Shown here: positions 36,642 through 47,993 of the stretch, one piece after another
Layout: every line of letters begins with the position of its first letter
Position numbering within the stretch: position 1 is the first letter of the stretch
Source: Cytauxzoon felis
Taxonomy: Eukaryota > Apicomplexa > Aconoidasida > Piroplasmida > Theileriidae
Direction of reading: 5' to 3'
Length of the DNA: 64,000 nt
Assembly: GCA_020283715.1 (NCBI GenBank)
Contig: JAIQCW010000093.1
Coordinates: forward strand, 46,661 to 110,660
The notes under the pieces: model-generated
Seen by the model: only the letters and a program-made list of their open reading frames with translations
Database searches by the model: none
What the model was told of the DNA's origin: nothing
Program-made: the position numbers and the translations under genes

Positions 36642-37200
36642 ATGATCAAATTAGCAAATTTTTTAATAATAAATTTATTTTTAGTTCGCCCAGTTGTGGA
36701 TTCTTTTAGAATTCAATATAATAATGGGATATCAGCTTCTGCACATTCTGTAACACCTTATCAGCACAGACAAAACTCATTATCACTACTTGGGCCCAAA
36801 TGTACATATTTTTCCAGGTGCAATTTTCTAAATAGATTATGTACAAACATATCAAATGTCGTTAATCACGTGAACGAAGTGGTTCCTGGTGGGATTCTTA
36901 CGGCAATTGTTGTCCCAATTGCCACGACTGCCATAATTCGCCGTGAGATCCTATATATTTAATAATATAAATCAACTAATAGGATATCTTGGGAGGAGTG
37001 AAGATGATAAAACTTCGGCTAACTTGCATAGATACCAATGTATGGGTTGTGGCTTCATTATATTCCCCGCTAAGAACAGAGAGGACAGATTTTTTTCTAC
37101 GGTATGGTTGATATATATTATGAACATATTAATTTAGAATTTTACATGCCCTAATTGTGGAGCGCCTAAGAGTAGATTTGTGGAAAAGTACAAAGGCTAG
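36642..37200 (+). CDS. Rubredoxin-like protein with signal peptide, probably organelle targeted
   Basis: Three exons with introns GTGAGATCC...CTAATAG (about 43 nt) and GTATGG...TTTAG (36 nt). The protein starts MIKLANFLIINLFLVRPVVD, an ER signal, then a transit-like segment and a hydrophobic stretch (VVPGGILTAIVVPIATTAII). The C-terminal domain has the two rubredoxin knuckles HRYQCMGCGF and FTCPNCGAPKSRF, which bind one iron. Rubredoxins transfer electrons; plastid rubredoxins in plants aid photosystem II assembly, which this organism lacks. Signal plus transit suggests the apicoplast. The ATG at 36642 is preferred over an upstream GTG. The stop (37198-37200) abuts the convergent RNR1 stop with no gap. 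Confidence 0.75.
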
Positions 37201-39789
37201 TCAACCAGAACACATGAAACACGCCTCATTCGGATTGTTGTCTGATCTTAGACTGCACGTCTGAAATGCTGAATTTTCATCAGGAACAACCGATGTACAA
37301 TCTGTTGTAGATATTGAATTATGTATTTCAGTCATGAGTTGTGATTTGTTTTTTGCTTTGGCAGCTTGTGCTATATTTGAATCTACCGTAAATTTAATGG
37401 CGTCAGTCGCTGGCTGAGTGCGCAGATAATATACACCTGTTTTTAATCCCTTCTTCCAGCCGTAAAAGTGCATACTAGTTAATTTGCTGAATGTAGGCTG
37501 TTCCATATATATGTTGAGTGACTGTGATTGGTCAATGAATATACCCCTATCAGCCGCCATGTCAATGATTGTTTTTTGTTTTATTTCCCATACTGTTTTA
37601 TACAGTTCCTTTATGTTTTGAGGAATTTCTTCGATATGTTTAAGTGATCCATTGTAAGCTATGAGCTTTTGTTTCATGCCATCGTTCCAAAGCCCGAGGT
37701 CAATTAAGTCCCTGAGCAAGTGAGGGTTCACAACAAAAAATTCGCCACTTAGTACCCTTCTGTAGTAAATATTACTAGTATATGGTTCAAAAGATTCGTT
37801 ATTTCCTAATATTTGAGATGTTGAAGCGGTAGGCATAGGAGCCAATAATAGAGAATTTCTTAGTCCATACTTTTTCATTTTGGCTTTTAAATCATCCCAA
37901 TTCCACAACTTATTGTCGACCTTAGCGCCCCAAAGATCAAATTGAAGAAGTCCTTTGGATGCGGGAGATCCCTCATATGTTTCATATGGACCGTACTTTT
38001 CGGCTAACGATATAGATTCATCTAAACATGCATAGTAAATAGTTTCAAAAATACGCTTGTTTAGTTCCTTTGCTTCATCAGATTCGAATGGGTATCGCAT
38101 TAGCATGAATGTATCAGCCAAACCTTGAACTCCAACACCAATGGGTCTGTGACGCATGTTGGAATACCTAGCCTCTTCAACGGGATAATAATTACGATCT
38201 ATTACCTTGTTCAAATTGTAGGTTATAACTCTAGAAATTTCATATAATTTATTGAAGTCGAATGATTTGTTATCACGATCAACAAACATAGGAAGTGCAA
38301 TGGATGCCAAATTACACACGGCAACCTCATTTTTGTTAGTGAACTGTACAATTTCGCAGCACAAGTTAGAAGATTTTATTGTTCCCAAGTTTTGCTGATT
38401 AGATTTAGCGTTACACGCATCTTTATATAGCATGTATGGTGTACCCGTTTCGATTTGACTTTGTAATATAGCGAACCATAATTTTTGCGCGGGAATAGTT
38501 TTGCGCCCCATTCCTGCCTGTTCATATTTTGTATACAATGCCTCAAATTCATCGCCCCAAACTTCATACAATCCCCTGCACTCATCAGGACACATTAATG
38601 TCCAATTCCCGTTTGCTTCAACACGTTTCATGAACAAATCAGGGACCCAAAGGGCATAGAATAAGTCTCTGGCTCTTGAATCTTCAGGCCCGTGATTCTT
38701 ACGCAAATCCAACAGTTTCATTATATCTGCATGCCATGGTTCCATATATATAGCAAATGACCCCTTCCTTTTCCCGCCGCCTTGATCAACATATTTTGCC
38801 GTAGAGTTAAAGATACGTAACATTGGCACTATTCCATTAGATATACCATTTGTTCCCCTTATGTAAGATCCAGTTGCACGAATTTTATGAATAGCTAGTC
38901 CAATACCTCCAGCCGATTTACTAATAAATGCACACTGTGTCAGTGTAGCAAATATCCCTGCCAATGAATCATCTTGCATATCCAGCAAAAAGCATGAAGA
39001 CATTTGTGGACGATTTGTTCCAGCATTAAACAAAGTGGGTGTAGCGTGAGTGAAAAATCTTTTGCTCATCAAATGATATGTTTCAATAGCGCGTTCAATA
39101 TCACCACAATGAATTTCCGATGCCACACGCATAATCATGTGTTGGGGCCTTTCAACTATTTTATTATTTGTTCGGAGTAAATATGAACGTTCTAATGTCT
39201 TAAAACCGAAGTAATCATATTGAAAGTCTCGTGAATAATCTATTTCAGAGTTTATACGGTCTTTGTTTTCCATTATAAAATTATAAACCTCATCAGATAT
39301 CAGCGATGCCCTAGTATTATAAACATGTTTGTAATCGTGTAAAATAGTAACAACTTCAGAAAAATCATCTGATGTATTCTTGTGCAAGTTATCAACTGTT
39401 ATATTTGCGGCTAGTCTCGAGTAGTCAGGGTGTGTGACAGCCATGTAGGCACATGTTTGAGCCGCCAGTTCATCCAATTGAGATGTGTGTATTCCTGTAT
39501 ACATCCCATTAATGACACTTTGTGTTACTCTTGGGGCATCTACGAGCGAATGCAATCCCAATGACAGTTTCCTTATCCTGTTCAAAATCCTATCGAATGA
39601 TACATCTTCCTTTTCACCTCTACGATTGATCACATACATGACCTTAGAATCTGATGGAGGCTTATCTTCCACAATCTCCGTCGTTATATTACGATCTGAC
39701 ATAGGGGTGCCGGGGGTTGTTTCACAATCTTCAATAGTAGTTGTATTGTCTAATGAACTAGCCTCATTGTACTGATGTGTATCCACCAT
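37201..39789 (-). CDS. RNR1: Ribonucleoside-diphosphate reductase large subunit (R1)
   Basis: 862 codons from the ATG at 39789 ([11 protein letters not shown]); the open frame extends further upstream but without a better start. An N-terminal ATP cone ([16 protein letters not shown]...) is followed by the catalytic barrel: [21 protein letters not shown] with the first redox Cys, SNLCCEI with the thiyl-radical Cys, [11 protein letters not shown] with the second redox Cys, and [19 protein letters not shown]. The C-terminus CFMCSG is the swinging-arm CxxC pair. Class I R1 reduces ribonucleotides to deoxyribonucleotides with an R2 subunit encoded elsewhere. All key residues are present. Confidence 0.97.
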   Translation of the reverse strand: MVDTHQYNEASSLDNTTTIEDCETTPGTPMSDRNITTEIVEDKPPSDSKVMYVINRRGEKEDVSFDRILNRIRKLSLGLHSLVDAPRVTQSVINGMYTGIHTSQLDELAAQTCAYMAVTHPDYSRLAANITVDNLHKNTSDDFSEVVTILHDYKHVYNTRASLISDEVYNFIMENKDRINSEIDYSRDFQYDYFGFKTLERSYLLRTNNKIVERPQHMIMRVASEIHCGDIERAIETYHLMSKRFFTHATPTLFNAGTNRPQMSSCFLLDMQDDSLAGIFATLTQCAFISKSAGGIGLAIHKIRATGSYIRGTNGISNGIVPMLRIFNSTAKYVDQGGGKRKGSFAIYMEPWHADIMKLLDLRKNHGPEDSRARDLFYALWVPDLFMKRVEANGNWTLMCPDECRGLYEVWGDEFEALYTKYEQAGMGRKTIPAQKLWFAILQSQIETGTPYMLYKDACNAKSNQQNLGTIKSSNLCCEIVQFTNKNEVAVCNLASIALPMFVDRDNKSFDFNKLYEISRVITYNLNKVIDRNYYPVEEARYSNMRHRPIGVGVQGLADTFMLMRYPFESDEAKELNKRIFETIYYACLDESISLAEKYGPYETYEGSPASKGLLQFDLWGAKVDNKLWNWDDLKAKMKKYGLRNSLLLAPMPTASTSQILGNNESFEPYTSNIYYRRVLSGEFFVVNPHLLRDLIDLGLWNDGMKQKLIAYNGSLKHIEEIPQNIKELYKTVWEIKQKTIIDMAADRGIFIDQSQSLNIYMEQPTFSKLTSMHFYGWKKGLKTGVYYLRTQPATDAIKFTVDSNIAQAAKAKNKSQLMTEIHNSISTTDCTSVVPDENSAFQTCSLRSDNNPNEACFMCSG

Positions 39790-40490
39790 AGTAAAACAAT
39801 ATAGTAGTGTGATTGCAATATACGATTTATTAAATTTAATGATATATATTAATGAGATTAGTGTTAATTGATTATATCCATTACAGCGTACCCAAAATTG
39901 ATGTCGTTTCAACAATATTAGAGTATATACTAAATAACGCATATATCGTATAAAAAATATTCTTAGTTCTAATTATAATGTTTTTACGATAACGTTAACT
40001 GATCTGGGAATGTCTCAATCCTCCAAGAATTAGTTGTGTGTAGGGCCTAGTTAAACTGACATAAATGAGGCTATTTGTAATCTTCGTCGGTTTTTTAATT
40101 TATTTTAATAATAGATCTTTTCTAATTATTTTAATTGATGTAAAAATCCACTGATATCACATGTAATTAAGGTATTTGGGTAATTGTGTATAACTGACTT
40201 AATTCTCAATCGTGGATTACCTTTGTAATAGCATCCCAAGCGATAATAATATATTGAAATATCGAAACGTATTTAGTTTAACATATTAAGCATTGTGTAT
40301 AGTGATGAAGTGCTATATTGTATGCTATTTGTTATATCTACAAAGATGATATAACTGTATAGTGTCTAGCCCTTGTGTAGCCTAATTTAGCAACAATTCC
40401 AAAATTGTACATAATGTAGCTAAAATAAAGTCATATGATGTGATTATCCTATTCGCTTTACATATAGTTTATGATTACCATCGCCGGCGT
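39790..40490. other. Intergenic, AT-rich
   Basis: About 700 bases between two minus-strand genes. It holds the promoter and 5' UTR of the ribonucleotide reductase gene and the 3' region of the next gene. No other feature seen. Confidence 0.45.
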
Positions 40491-42387
40491 TCAAATATAA
40501 TTGACTCTGTTTTCCCAGAAGATGGAAAAAAAATAAATTCTTGATACCAACTTTATTAAATGTCTAGATTTATTATATTAAATGATTATATAAAATACCT
40601 GAGTGATATTGGCAACGTCAACGTTGGTCAGCTCTGATAGTCTCTCTCTGAAAAATGGCACGAAGATATTGTAAAACTTTTCATTTTTAAATCCAAGATA
40701 CGCTATTGACCTTAGACAGCATGTTAGATCGCTCATTGTAAAGCTGAAAAATGTATATAATATTCATTTAAAAACGAACCTATGGACCGTATCACAAATT
40801 CTCGAGCAGCACGATTCAATAATAGATTTTTCATATGTAGAACCAGAATAACCTAATTCATAATGTAACGGTTTGTTGATCCATTGAGGTGGTACAAAAT
40901 TAGAATAGTAACAAAAGCGATTTCTTCTATTTTTAGCTCTAACTAATATATGCGTCTGCTTTACCAGATCTTTTAAAAACAGCGCTAATGTAGCATTTGA
41001 CACCTTTCCGTCCATATATTCTTGTACAACTCTAATAATTAAATAAAATTATACAAATTCCGAACCTCCTAGTAATAAATTCCAATATTTCATCGTCGGA
41101 ATGCTTTTTACAATTCGATAACAATGATATACAACATCTCATCTAAGTATGACTTCATAAAATGGAATTTGAAAAACCTGTTCAGTGTCAAAATGTTCCA
41201 AAACATCAAGCCTAAAGCAATATTTTAACACGTAGTTCATAAGAACATCGAAATATTTCTCCTTATGATGAAGCCTAAGCTGTATGAATTCATATTAAGT
41301 AATTAATTAAACAAACATAAATCATGCTATCCAAGATATGTACAATTTGCCCAGGTGTATATAGTTGCGTGCTTAAACCTTTAAACTCAATATTATCAAT
41401 ATTGCTAGAGGAATTGATGGTATCGATGTAAGGTAAATCTGAACATATTACACCACTAGGAATAAAAGTAGAAGTACTTCCTAGGCTAGTTACATGTTTT
41501 CCATCCAATTTTACAGTCTCATTATTGTATAAACCTAACTCCATCTGTTCAAATATGTAAATTAACTCTTTCGATAAGTGCTCAAAAAATGTTATGTGTT
41601 CATACTTTAGAAAGGAATAAGCTCTAGCCAATTTGACCTTTTCATATGAAGTTAAAGTGCCTATTGCTACAAAGTTGTGTAATATCCTAAATATATAAAT
41701 AAAGTTTTAAATAATTATACCTTGGCATGCAAGTAATTAATTCTTTATTGTTGACACCCAAACGCCCAAATAAATAGAGTATATCAATTAATTCTGAAGG
41801 TTTAAGGTTTAAAGCACATTCATTTATATGACCAAAATCCAATTGTAGGAATTTTTTATCAGCTTCTACCCTGACAAGGTAGTCCAAAAACCTGAAAATG
41901 AGTATATGGAGTTAATTCCAAATTACATTATAAAAATATCTATTTTATCGGGAATTATGTTATGACAATTCTTATTAAAACAGGTTATACATGCCATAGT
42001 CAGTTTTTCAGATTTCAAGTGTTTGTCTAACAAAATATTCGCAATATTAGTCAATACGCCAAGATCGTCCAAAGATCTGTCATAAACATCAACGGTACCA
42101 GTTGGGTAATCTCTCGTATTAAATAAAATTTGATTCAATCGTGTCAAATATTCATACCAGAACTCCTTGTCTAGGTTGTCTAGTCCAGCTAATATTGGCA
42201 AAATTTTTGAATCATCATATAGACTGACTCTCTCCCTCAAGAAAAACTTTGATATATCTCTGATTTTATTATTTCCAGATATTTGGTTCAATTGAGTATC
42301 TTGCGCACCCTTCAACATCAGCAATATCTTGTCTCTGAGATTGTGTCCGGTCCAATAACCTCTTAAAAAATACCTAGACTTCGACAT
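40491..42387 (-). CDS. Helical HPR/FASTK-like repeat protein, putative organellar RNA-binding
   Basis: About eight exons with introns of 33-48 nt: DIFIM|FLDYLVRVEA, MPR|ILHNFVAIG, SMIY|LRLHHKEKYF, VHR|LTMSDLTCCL. It starts MSKSRYFLRGYW at 42387, a basic aromatic leader. Repeats are of the form LRSIAYLGFKNEKFYNIFVP and ELIDILYLFGRLGVNNKELI, which resemble the heptatricopeptide/FASTK repeat. I do not see a RAP domain, though the last exon may be mis-joined. It follows ClpR on the same strand with only 24 bp between stop and start. Role inferred from family resemblance: organellar RNA handling. Confidence 0.6.
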
Positions 42388-42411
42388 TTCAAATATATTA
42401 ACAAAAAAACA

Positions 42412-43489
42412 TCATATAGTATCTTCAATTATCTTATCTGCCAGACCGTAATCTACAGTTTCCTGTAATCTTTACATAAATAAAACCATATATTTTACCT
42501 TAGCATCCATATATTCACAAGATTTGAGCTTTTTTAAAACCTCTTCCTCTGTCTTGTTACAAGCCCTTGAAATAACCTTAATGATATTTTTTCTAGCCCT
42601 TAAAATCTCATCAGAATAAATGGCAATGTCTTCAGCTTGTCTGAATGGCAGCGTAAATGATGACTGTCTTAATGATGTAAATGATCTTGGCAAAACAAAA
42701 CGTTTTCCGCGTGTTCCTGATGCTAAAATAGCGGCTGATGGTCCATAAGCCTATAAATAATGTAAATTTAAAATATTTTTCAAACCTTTCCCAAATTCAC
42801 AGTTATTATGTCAGTTTTAATATACCTAATATATAAGTAATGCTATTTATGAAACATACTTAATAACATCTACAATATTCAATGCATCAATTTCAGAGGT
42901 AAACAACTCGTCACTATCAGATTTGTCATCAGAAGTATTTATGTATCTATCATAGAATTGTTAAACAATATATGCATCTTACATTTTAATTGGTTTATCT
43001 TTAGAATCGAAATCCAAGTATAATAATTGACTTATTACCAATTGTCCAATCTGAAAATGATAATAAATTTTAAACAAAGTTACCATTGGATGAATTGGAA
43101 GACCTATAAATACTATCCTCTCATTTAGTAGTAGAGAACTCAAATCCGGCGGTCTATTATTTGCGGCTAATCTAATGATTAAAACTAAGATAGATTAACT
43201 CACAATGATTTAAAATGTTGATTCTTGTTTGGAAAAGTTTGGATACAGGGCGTTTAATTATATGTGTTTTGTCGTTCGAAATAAATGTGTAATATCCGAT
43301 ACAATTTATAGGCCCGTAATTTTTAACAAGTTTTCCTAATAAATAGGGAGTGTTGAAAAGATGATAAGTATCATATCTGTCAGTGTATAAATAGCCAAAG
43401 GAACGGAAATTTGATTTTGGATGAATTAGGAAAAAAAAGAGTAAACATTTGGCACAAAAAAAGGTCACTATCTTTCCCACATTGAGCAT
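42412..43489 (-). CDS. clpR: ClpR: non-catalytic ClpP-like protease subunit, apicoplast
   Basis: Six exons with introns of about 34-37 nt. The N-terminus MLNVGKIVTFFCAKCLLFFFLI is an ER signal peptide. The ClpP fold follows: LLLNERIVFIGLPIHPM, GQLVISQLLYLDF, PIKIYINTSDD, YGPSAAILASGTRGKRFVLP, FRQAEDIAIYSDEIL, YMDA|ETVDYGLADKIIE. In active ClpP the nucleophile lies in GQAASM and the His in MIHQP; here these read AYGPSA and SLRQSS, so Ser and His are missing, and the third acid is not apparent. This matches ClpR, which forms a mixed or separate ring with apicoplast ClpP. Family and lack of activity are well supported; location is inferred from the signal. Confidence 0.85.
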
Positions 43490-43684
43490 TTAAAAAAATA
43501 TAGATTATATTTTAAGTACTTAAAATTCAACGTATATTTATAAATATTTAGGCACCATAAAATCTCCACCAAACTTTAACCTGTGATATGAATCAAGCAG
43601 AAAATTAGGATGATATGTTAAGGAACATTTGTCTAACCTTAGTTTTATTTATGTGTTCAGGAAATTGTTATTTAAAATTTAAGA

Positions 43685-44386
43685 TTACTGTTTATGTGTA
43701 GAATCTCTTAGGCATCCAACATATCTCGAGTTCATAATTATTTCTATGAAACTTTCAGTATTACGTGCTATTTCCTCCATTTCCTCATTAGTTCTATAAT
43801 GTTTTGATTTTAATTGCAGAGTTAATGAATTACTTGACACTGCCTTCATTGTTGTCTAACTTGCTGTATATAGAATCCGGATCATCCATATCGCACTTTT
43901 TTCTAGGAATAATGTGAGCGTGAACATGAGAAACAGTTTGTCCAGCATCAGGACCATCCTACAATAAAGGATTTATTATTAAAATAAACAAATTACCTGA
44001 ATAGCTATGGATACTGATGTGCAATTGTACATTTTTTCTAACGATTCAGCAACCACCTGAATCATTGATGAAAAATCAGCCAGTTCCTCATCAGTGAGAT
44101 CCCTATATCTCTAAATTAAATATTATGTTTGAAATTATTTATAGTTATGGGCCGAAACCAGCGTGAAAACTTAATTAAATGATCAAAATTAACATACAGG
44201 TACTATTCGTATGGGCGACACCAATGAATGGCCAGGAAGAAGCGGTTTTATGTTAGTGAATGCGAATGATAGTCTTGACTTTGCAAATATTTGTGTTCTG
44301 TGAATATTAACGTGTCCAAATTTAAATGATTCTGTATTTTTAGGCAGTTTCAACAATTCAAAACGGAGTGGAGAACGGTTAGCCAT
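43685..44386 (-). CDS. HIT-family hydrolase (Fhit-like)
   Basis: About four exons. It starts [14 protein letters not shown], then [79 protein letters not shown], and a C-terminal helix [25 protein letters not shown] is the histidine triad. The FxFG...SFAF...KPxxPGH pattern and DGPDAGQTV follow Fhit, which hydrolyses diadenosine polyphosphates. An HINT-type hydrolase is less likely because of the DG.DAGQ segment. The intron between KCDMDD...SVK and TNEEM is about 45 nt. Confidence 0.85.
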
Positions 44387-44745
44387 ATTATTTCCATAAG
44401 AAATAGAAGAGAATAATATAAAATAAAATGTCTGGACAGTAGATTCTAAATTATATCAATAATCAATATGTGTGTTAATTGTAAAAAGCAAATTCGTCTA
44501 TTTGTGGAAATACAGACATAATATTTACAGTCAATATAAATTAATACTTGATACAAACGCGATAATAAAATAAATTATAGCATTCTCATAATTACGAAAA
44601 GCGTGTTCTTGTCGATCTATGGTGATGTTTATGGGAATTGGAAAACAATATTCTAATTTCTGATTCACTTAATATGAGTTTGAACTAAATTTGATGTGAT
44701 GATATACTTAGGATATTTTTATTACTACCTTCGTTTTAACTTTGA
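44387..44745. other. Divergent intergenic region
   Basis: About 360 AT-rich bases between the divergent HIT hydrolase and Prp5-like genes; likely a shared promoter region. No other element seen. Confidence 0.45.
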
Positions 44746-47700
44746 ATGGGCTTATTCGATAAATTATCCTCCGTTTTGAGAAGGGATTCTCCAGAACGTT
44801 CCCATAGAAAACGTAGTAGAAGTCCATATTTATATAAGAATAACAATTATGGCGGAAAACACCGAATGTCTCGGAGTCCTAGTACTGACCATCAACATGA
44901 TGACCATCGTATGCAACGTAGTAACATCGCTTCCAAAAGTCATCCTAGTGGCAATTCACCCAAAAAACCTTACACCGAAAATATAAAATCTGTAGAATCT
45001 TTGAATAACCCCAAATATACAGACACATTCAAGGATATTGACATAATTTCTTCTAAACCTATCAGTGATACTACTAAACAGGACCGATTGTCTCGATTTA
45101 AAAAACTAGCCGAAAGCAGAAAGTTAGCATCTTTGGAAAAGCAAAGTAAAGACCAAATTGGATCTGTCTCATTGAAAATTGAAAACAAAAATATATCTAA
45201 GTCCGAAACTAAAGTTTTATCTGTATTTCATGGATTTTCTGACCCATTAACCATAACTAGGACGAGCGTTGACAATGTGAGTGATGAAATAGACCCATTG
45301 GATGATTATATGTCGAATCTTGGCCCAGAATATCAGTCAGAATCATACTTCATTAGTGAAACAGGATCTAATAACGATACAAAATCAGTTGAATTAAAAT
45401 CCAGTAAATCCAACACTGTTACGATAGATGATATAATTTCTTGGTCTAACAACGACGATGAATATTTTGCAAACAATACTCAGGAAGATGAATTTTTGAC
45501 GAAATTACGCGAGAAGTCACGTAGAGATGTTAGGGCTACAACCGATACGATTGACGCATCCGAACGTTACTTTAGTGATGATGAAGAAGAAGAACCCAAA
45601 GAAGTAAACGATATAAACTATTATGAAGAATTAATTGGTAAAGTGAGAACAAAGCGGGAGTTACCGCGTGTTGATCATTCTACCATAAGTTACCCACCCT
45701 TCAATAAGAATTTTTACATTCAGGTTTCAGCTATAACAGCAATGAAAGAGCATGAAGTCGACTCATTTAGGAAAGCCAACGGAAATATACGAATACGTGG
45801 TAAAAAATGTCCTAGGCCAATTTACAGCTTTTCACAGTGTGGGTTGCCTGATTCTATATTATCTTTGTTGCAAAAGAGAGAATATGAAAAACCATTCCCT
45901 ATACAAATGCAATGCATTCCAGCCTTAATGTGCGGCAGGGATGTTATTGCTATCGCAGAAACAGGATCTGGAAAAACTCTCGCGTTTTTGTTGCCAGCAA
46001 TAAGACATGCTATTGATCAACCAAAATTGCGAGAAAATGATGGAATGATCGTGCTAATAATTGCGCCTACAAGAGAATTAACAATACAAATCAGTTCAGA
46101 AAGTTCCAAATTGTGTAAGTCGGTGGGACTTAAGTCTTTAGCTGTGTACGGTGGCGCTGGTATAGGAGAGCAGGTAAATTCACTTAAGCGTGGCGCTGAA
46201 ATCGTATGTGGCACCCCAGGTCGATTGATTGATGTTTTAACCATCAGTAATGGAAAAGTTACAAACCTAAAACGTGTAACATTTTTGGTATTGGATGAGG
46301 CGGATCGTATGTTTGATATGGGTTTTAGTCCCCAGATAATGGCAATCGTAGATAATATCCGACCTGACAGGCAAACTGCATTGTTTTCCGCCACTTTTCC
46401 ACCTTCTATCGAGAGTTTGGCGAAGAAAATTTTAACTAAACCACTGCAAATAATAGTAGGTGAACGCGGAAAAAGTGCTTCTCAGGTAGATCAACACGTC
46501 ATTGTACTACAAGAGAACAAAAAGTTGTTTTTCCTTTTAAAACTACTAGGGGAGTGGCATGAACACGGAAGCGTGATTATATTCGTTAATCGTCAGTTAA
46601 ACGCGGATGAATTATTCAGTGAGCTCTTAAAGTATGGGTATGAATGTGCTGTTTTGCATGGTGGTCAAGATCAAACTGACCGTGAATTTACCCTTCAGGA
46701 TTTTAGAGATGGTGTAAAAAATATTCTTATCGCAACTTCAATAGCAGCCAGGGGTATTGATGTAAAAAGTGTCGTATTAGTAATTAATTATGCTGCTCCT
46801 GACCATTTTGAAGATTATGTTCATCGTGTAGGAAGAACTGGCCGAGCTGGAAATTTTGGAACTAGTTATACATTTTTAACTCCAGAGGAAGCTTCCAAAG
46901 CCCATGATATAATAAGGGCATTAAAGTTAGCAAACCAAGATATTCCAGAAGATCTTTTGCAATTGGCACAAGGATATTTGACTACTGTTGATGGTAAACA
47001 AAGGCCTAGGGGCGGATTTGGGGGAAAAGGTTTTAAATTTACTGAATCTGAAAAATCTAGACAGCAAAAAGAGAGGAAAACCGCCTGTCAAGCGCTAGGT
47101 AATACATATTTAATGCATTAAGAATATACTTACAGGATTTACTAATGCAGAAGATGAAGAGTGCGAAGAATTTACTCAAGCTGCGCAATTTATACCTCAA
47201 TCGGTAATTATTACATGTTATAGTGTCATTCATTCTTTAGGCCATATCTGCTTTACAAAACGCCAAAGAAGTTGCTAAACAGTTCGAAAAGTCATGTACA
47301 GTATGTTTATCCTCAATATTATAAAAGCGTTTAGAATCAACCTATTCCAATGATTAAGGGATTATCGTGCGCAGGATATATCGACGCCAGCTCTGGAAAT
47401 ACTATCGATGAATTTGATATTAATTCTTTCCCAGAATCAGTTAGGGCAAAGATTACAAATAAAGATGTGTTAACTCGTGTATCAGAAACGGCCAATGTGG
47501 TTTTAAAAGTTAAAGGATGTTACATTCCTCAAGATACGGCTGTGAGGAATTTAGCTCGATTAAGTGGAACTAAAGGGCTTTACATTGAGATTACTGGGTC
47601 AAACGTCTTTTCTGTTCAGCGAGCAATGTGAGTTTATAATGTCTATGGTTTATAAATATCAACGATTTTAGAAAAGAGTTAAAAGTTGTCGTACAGACTA

Positions 47701-47765
47701 TAACAATGAATCAACTAAATCAGCTCCCAAATACAAAACAAACCGGAAGGTATTCTGTACTATAA
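44746..47765 (+). CDS. PRP5: Prp5/DDX46-type DEAD-box RNA helicase
   Basis: A long first exon with an RS/Arg-rich N-terminus (about residues 1-70), an acidic region, then FNKNFYIQV...GKKCPRPIYSFSQCGLP as in Prp5. Helicase motifs: Q motif FPIQMQCIPA, AETGSGKT (about 405), PTRELT, GTPGRL, DEADRMFDMGF (about 517), SATF, FVNRQ, IATSIAARGIDV, HRVGRTGRAG. Short downstream exons give a C-terminal domain (EFDINSFPESVRAKITNKDVL, KVKGCYIPQ, KGLYIEITG), the KH-like module of DDX46. Prp5 remodels U2 snRNP at the branch point during pre-spliceosome formation. The final exon is joined over a 41-nt intron and ends at 47765. Confidence 0.92.
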
Positions 47766-47993
47766 AAATCACTGTAACTTAAGTACCTATTCAAATAATG
47801 AAAATAACATGTTTAATATGTTGTGCGTCAGCATCACACAAGTGGCATTACCTGTTATTGTCGCTAAATATTACTATTTATTTGTTTAAATTTTATTATT
47901 TATTTAAGTCCACTTTATTAATCTATTTTAAAATGTGATGGGTTACTTTATTAGATAACAAACTGATTAAAATAGACCCTTTGGTCCGGTGAC

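Noticed and set aside
39790..39942. N-terminal extension of the ribonucleotide reductase frame
   Set aside because: It lacks a convincing start and does not resemble R1; the Met at 39789 fits the family.
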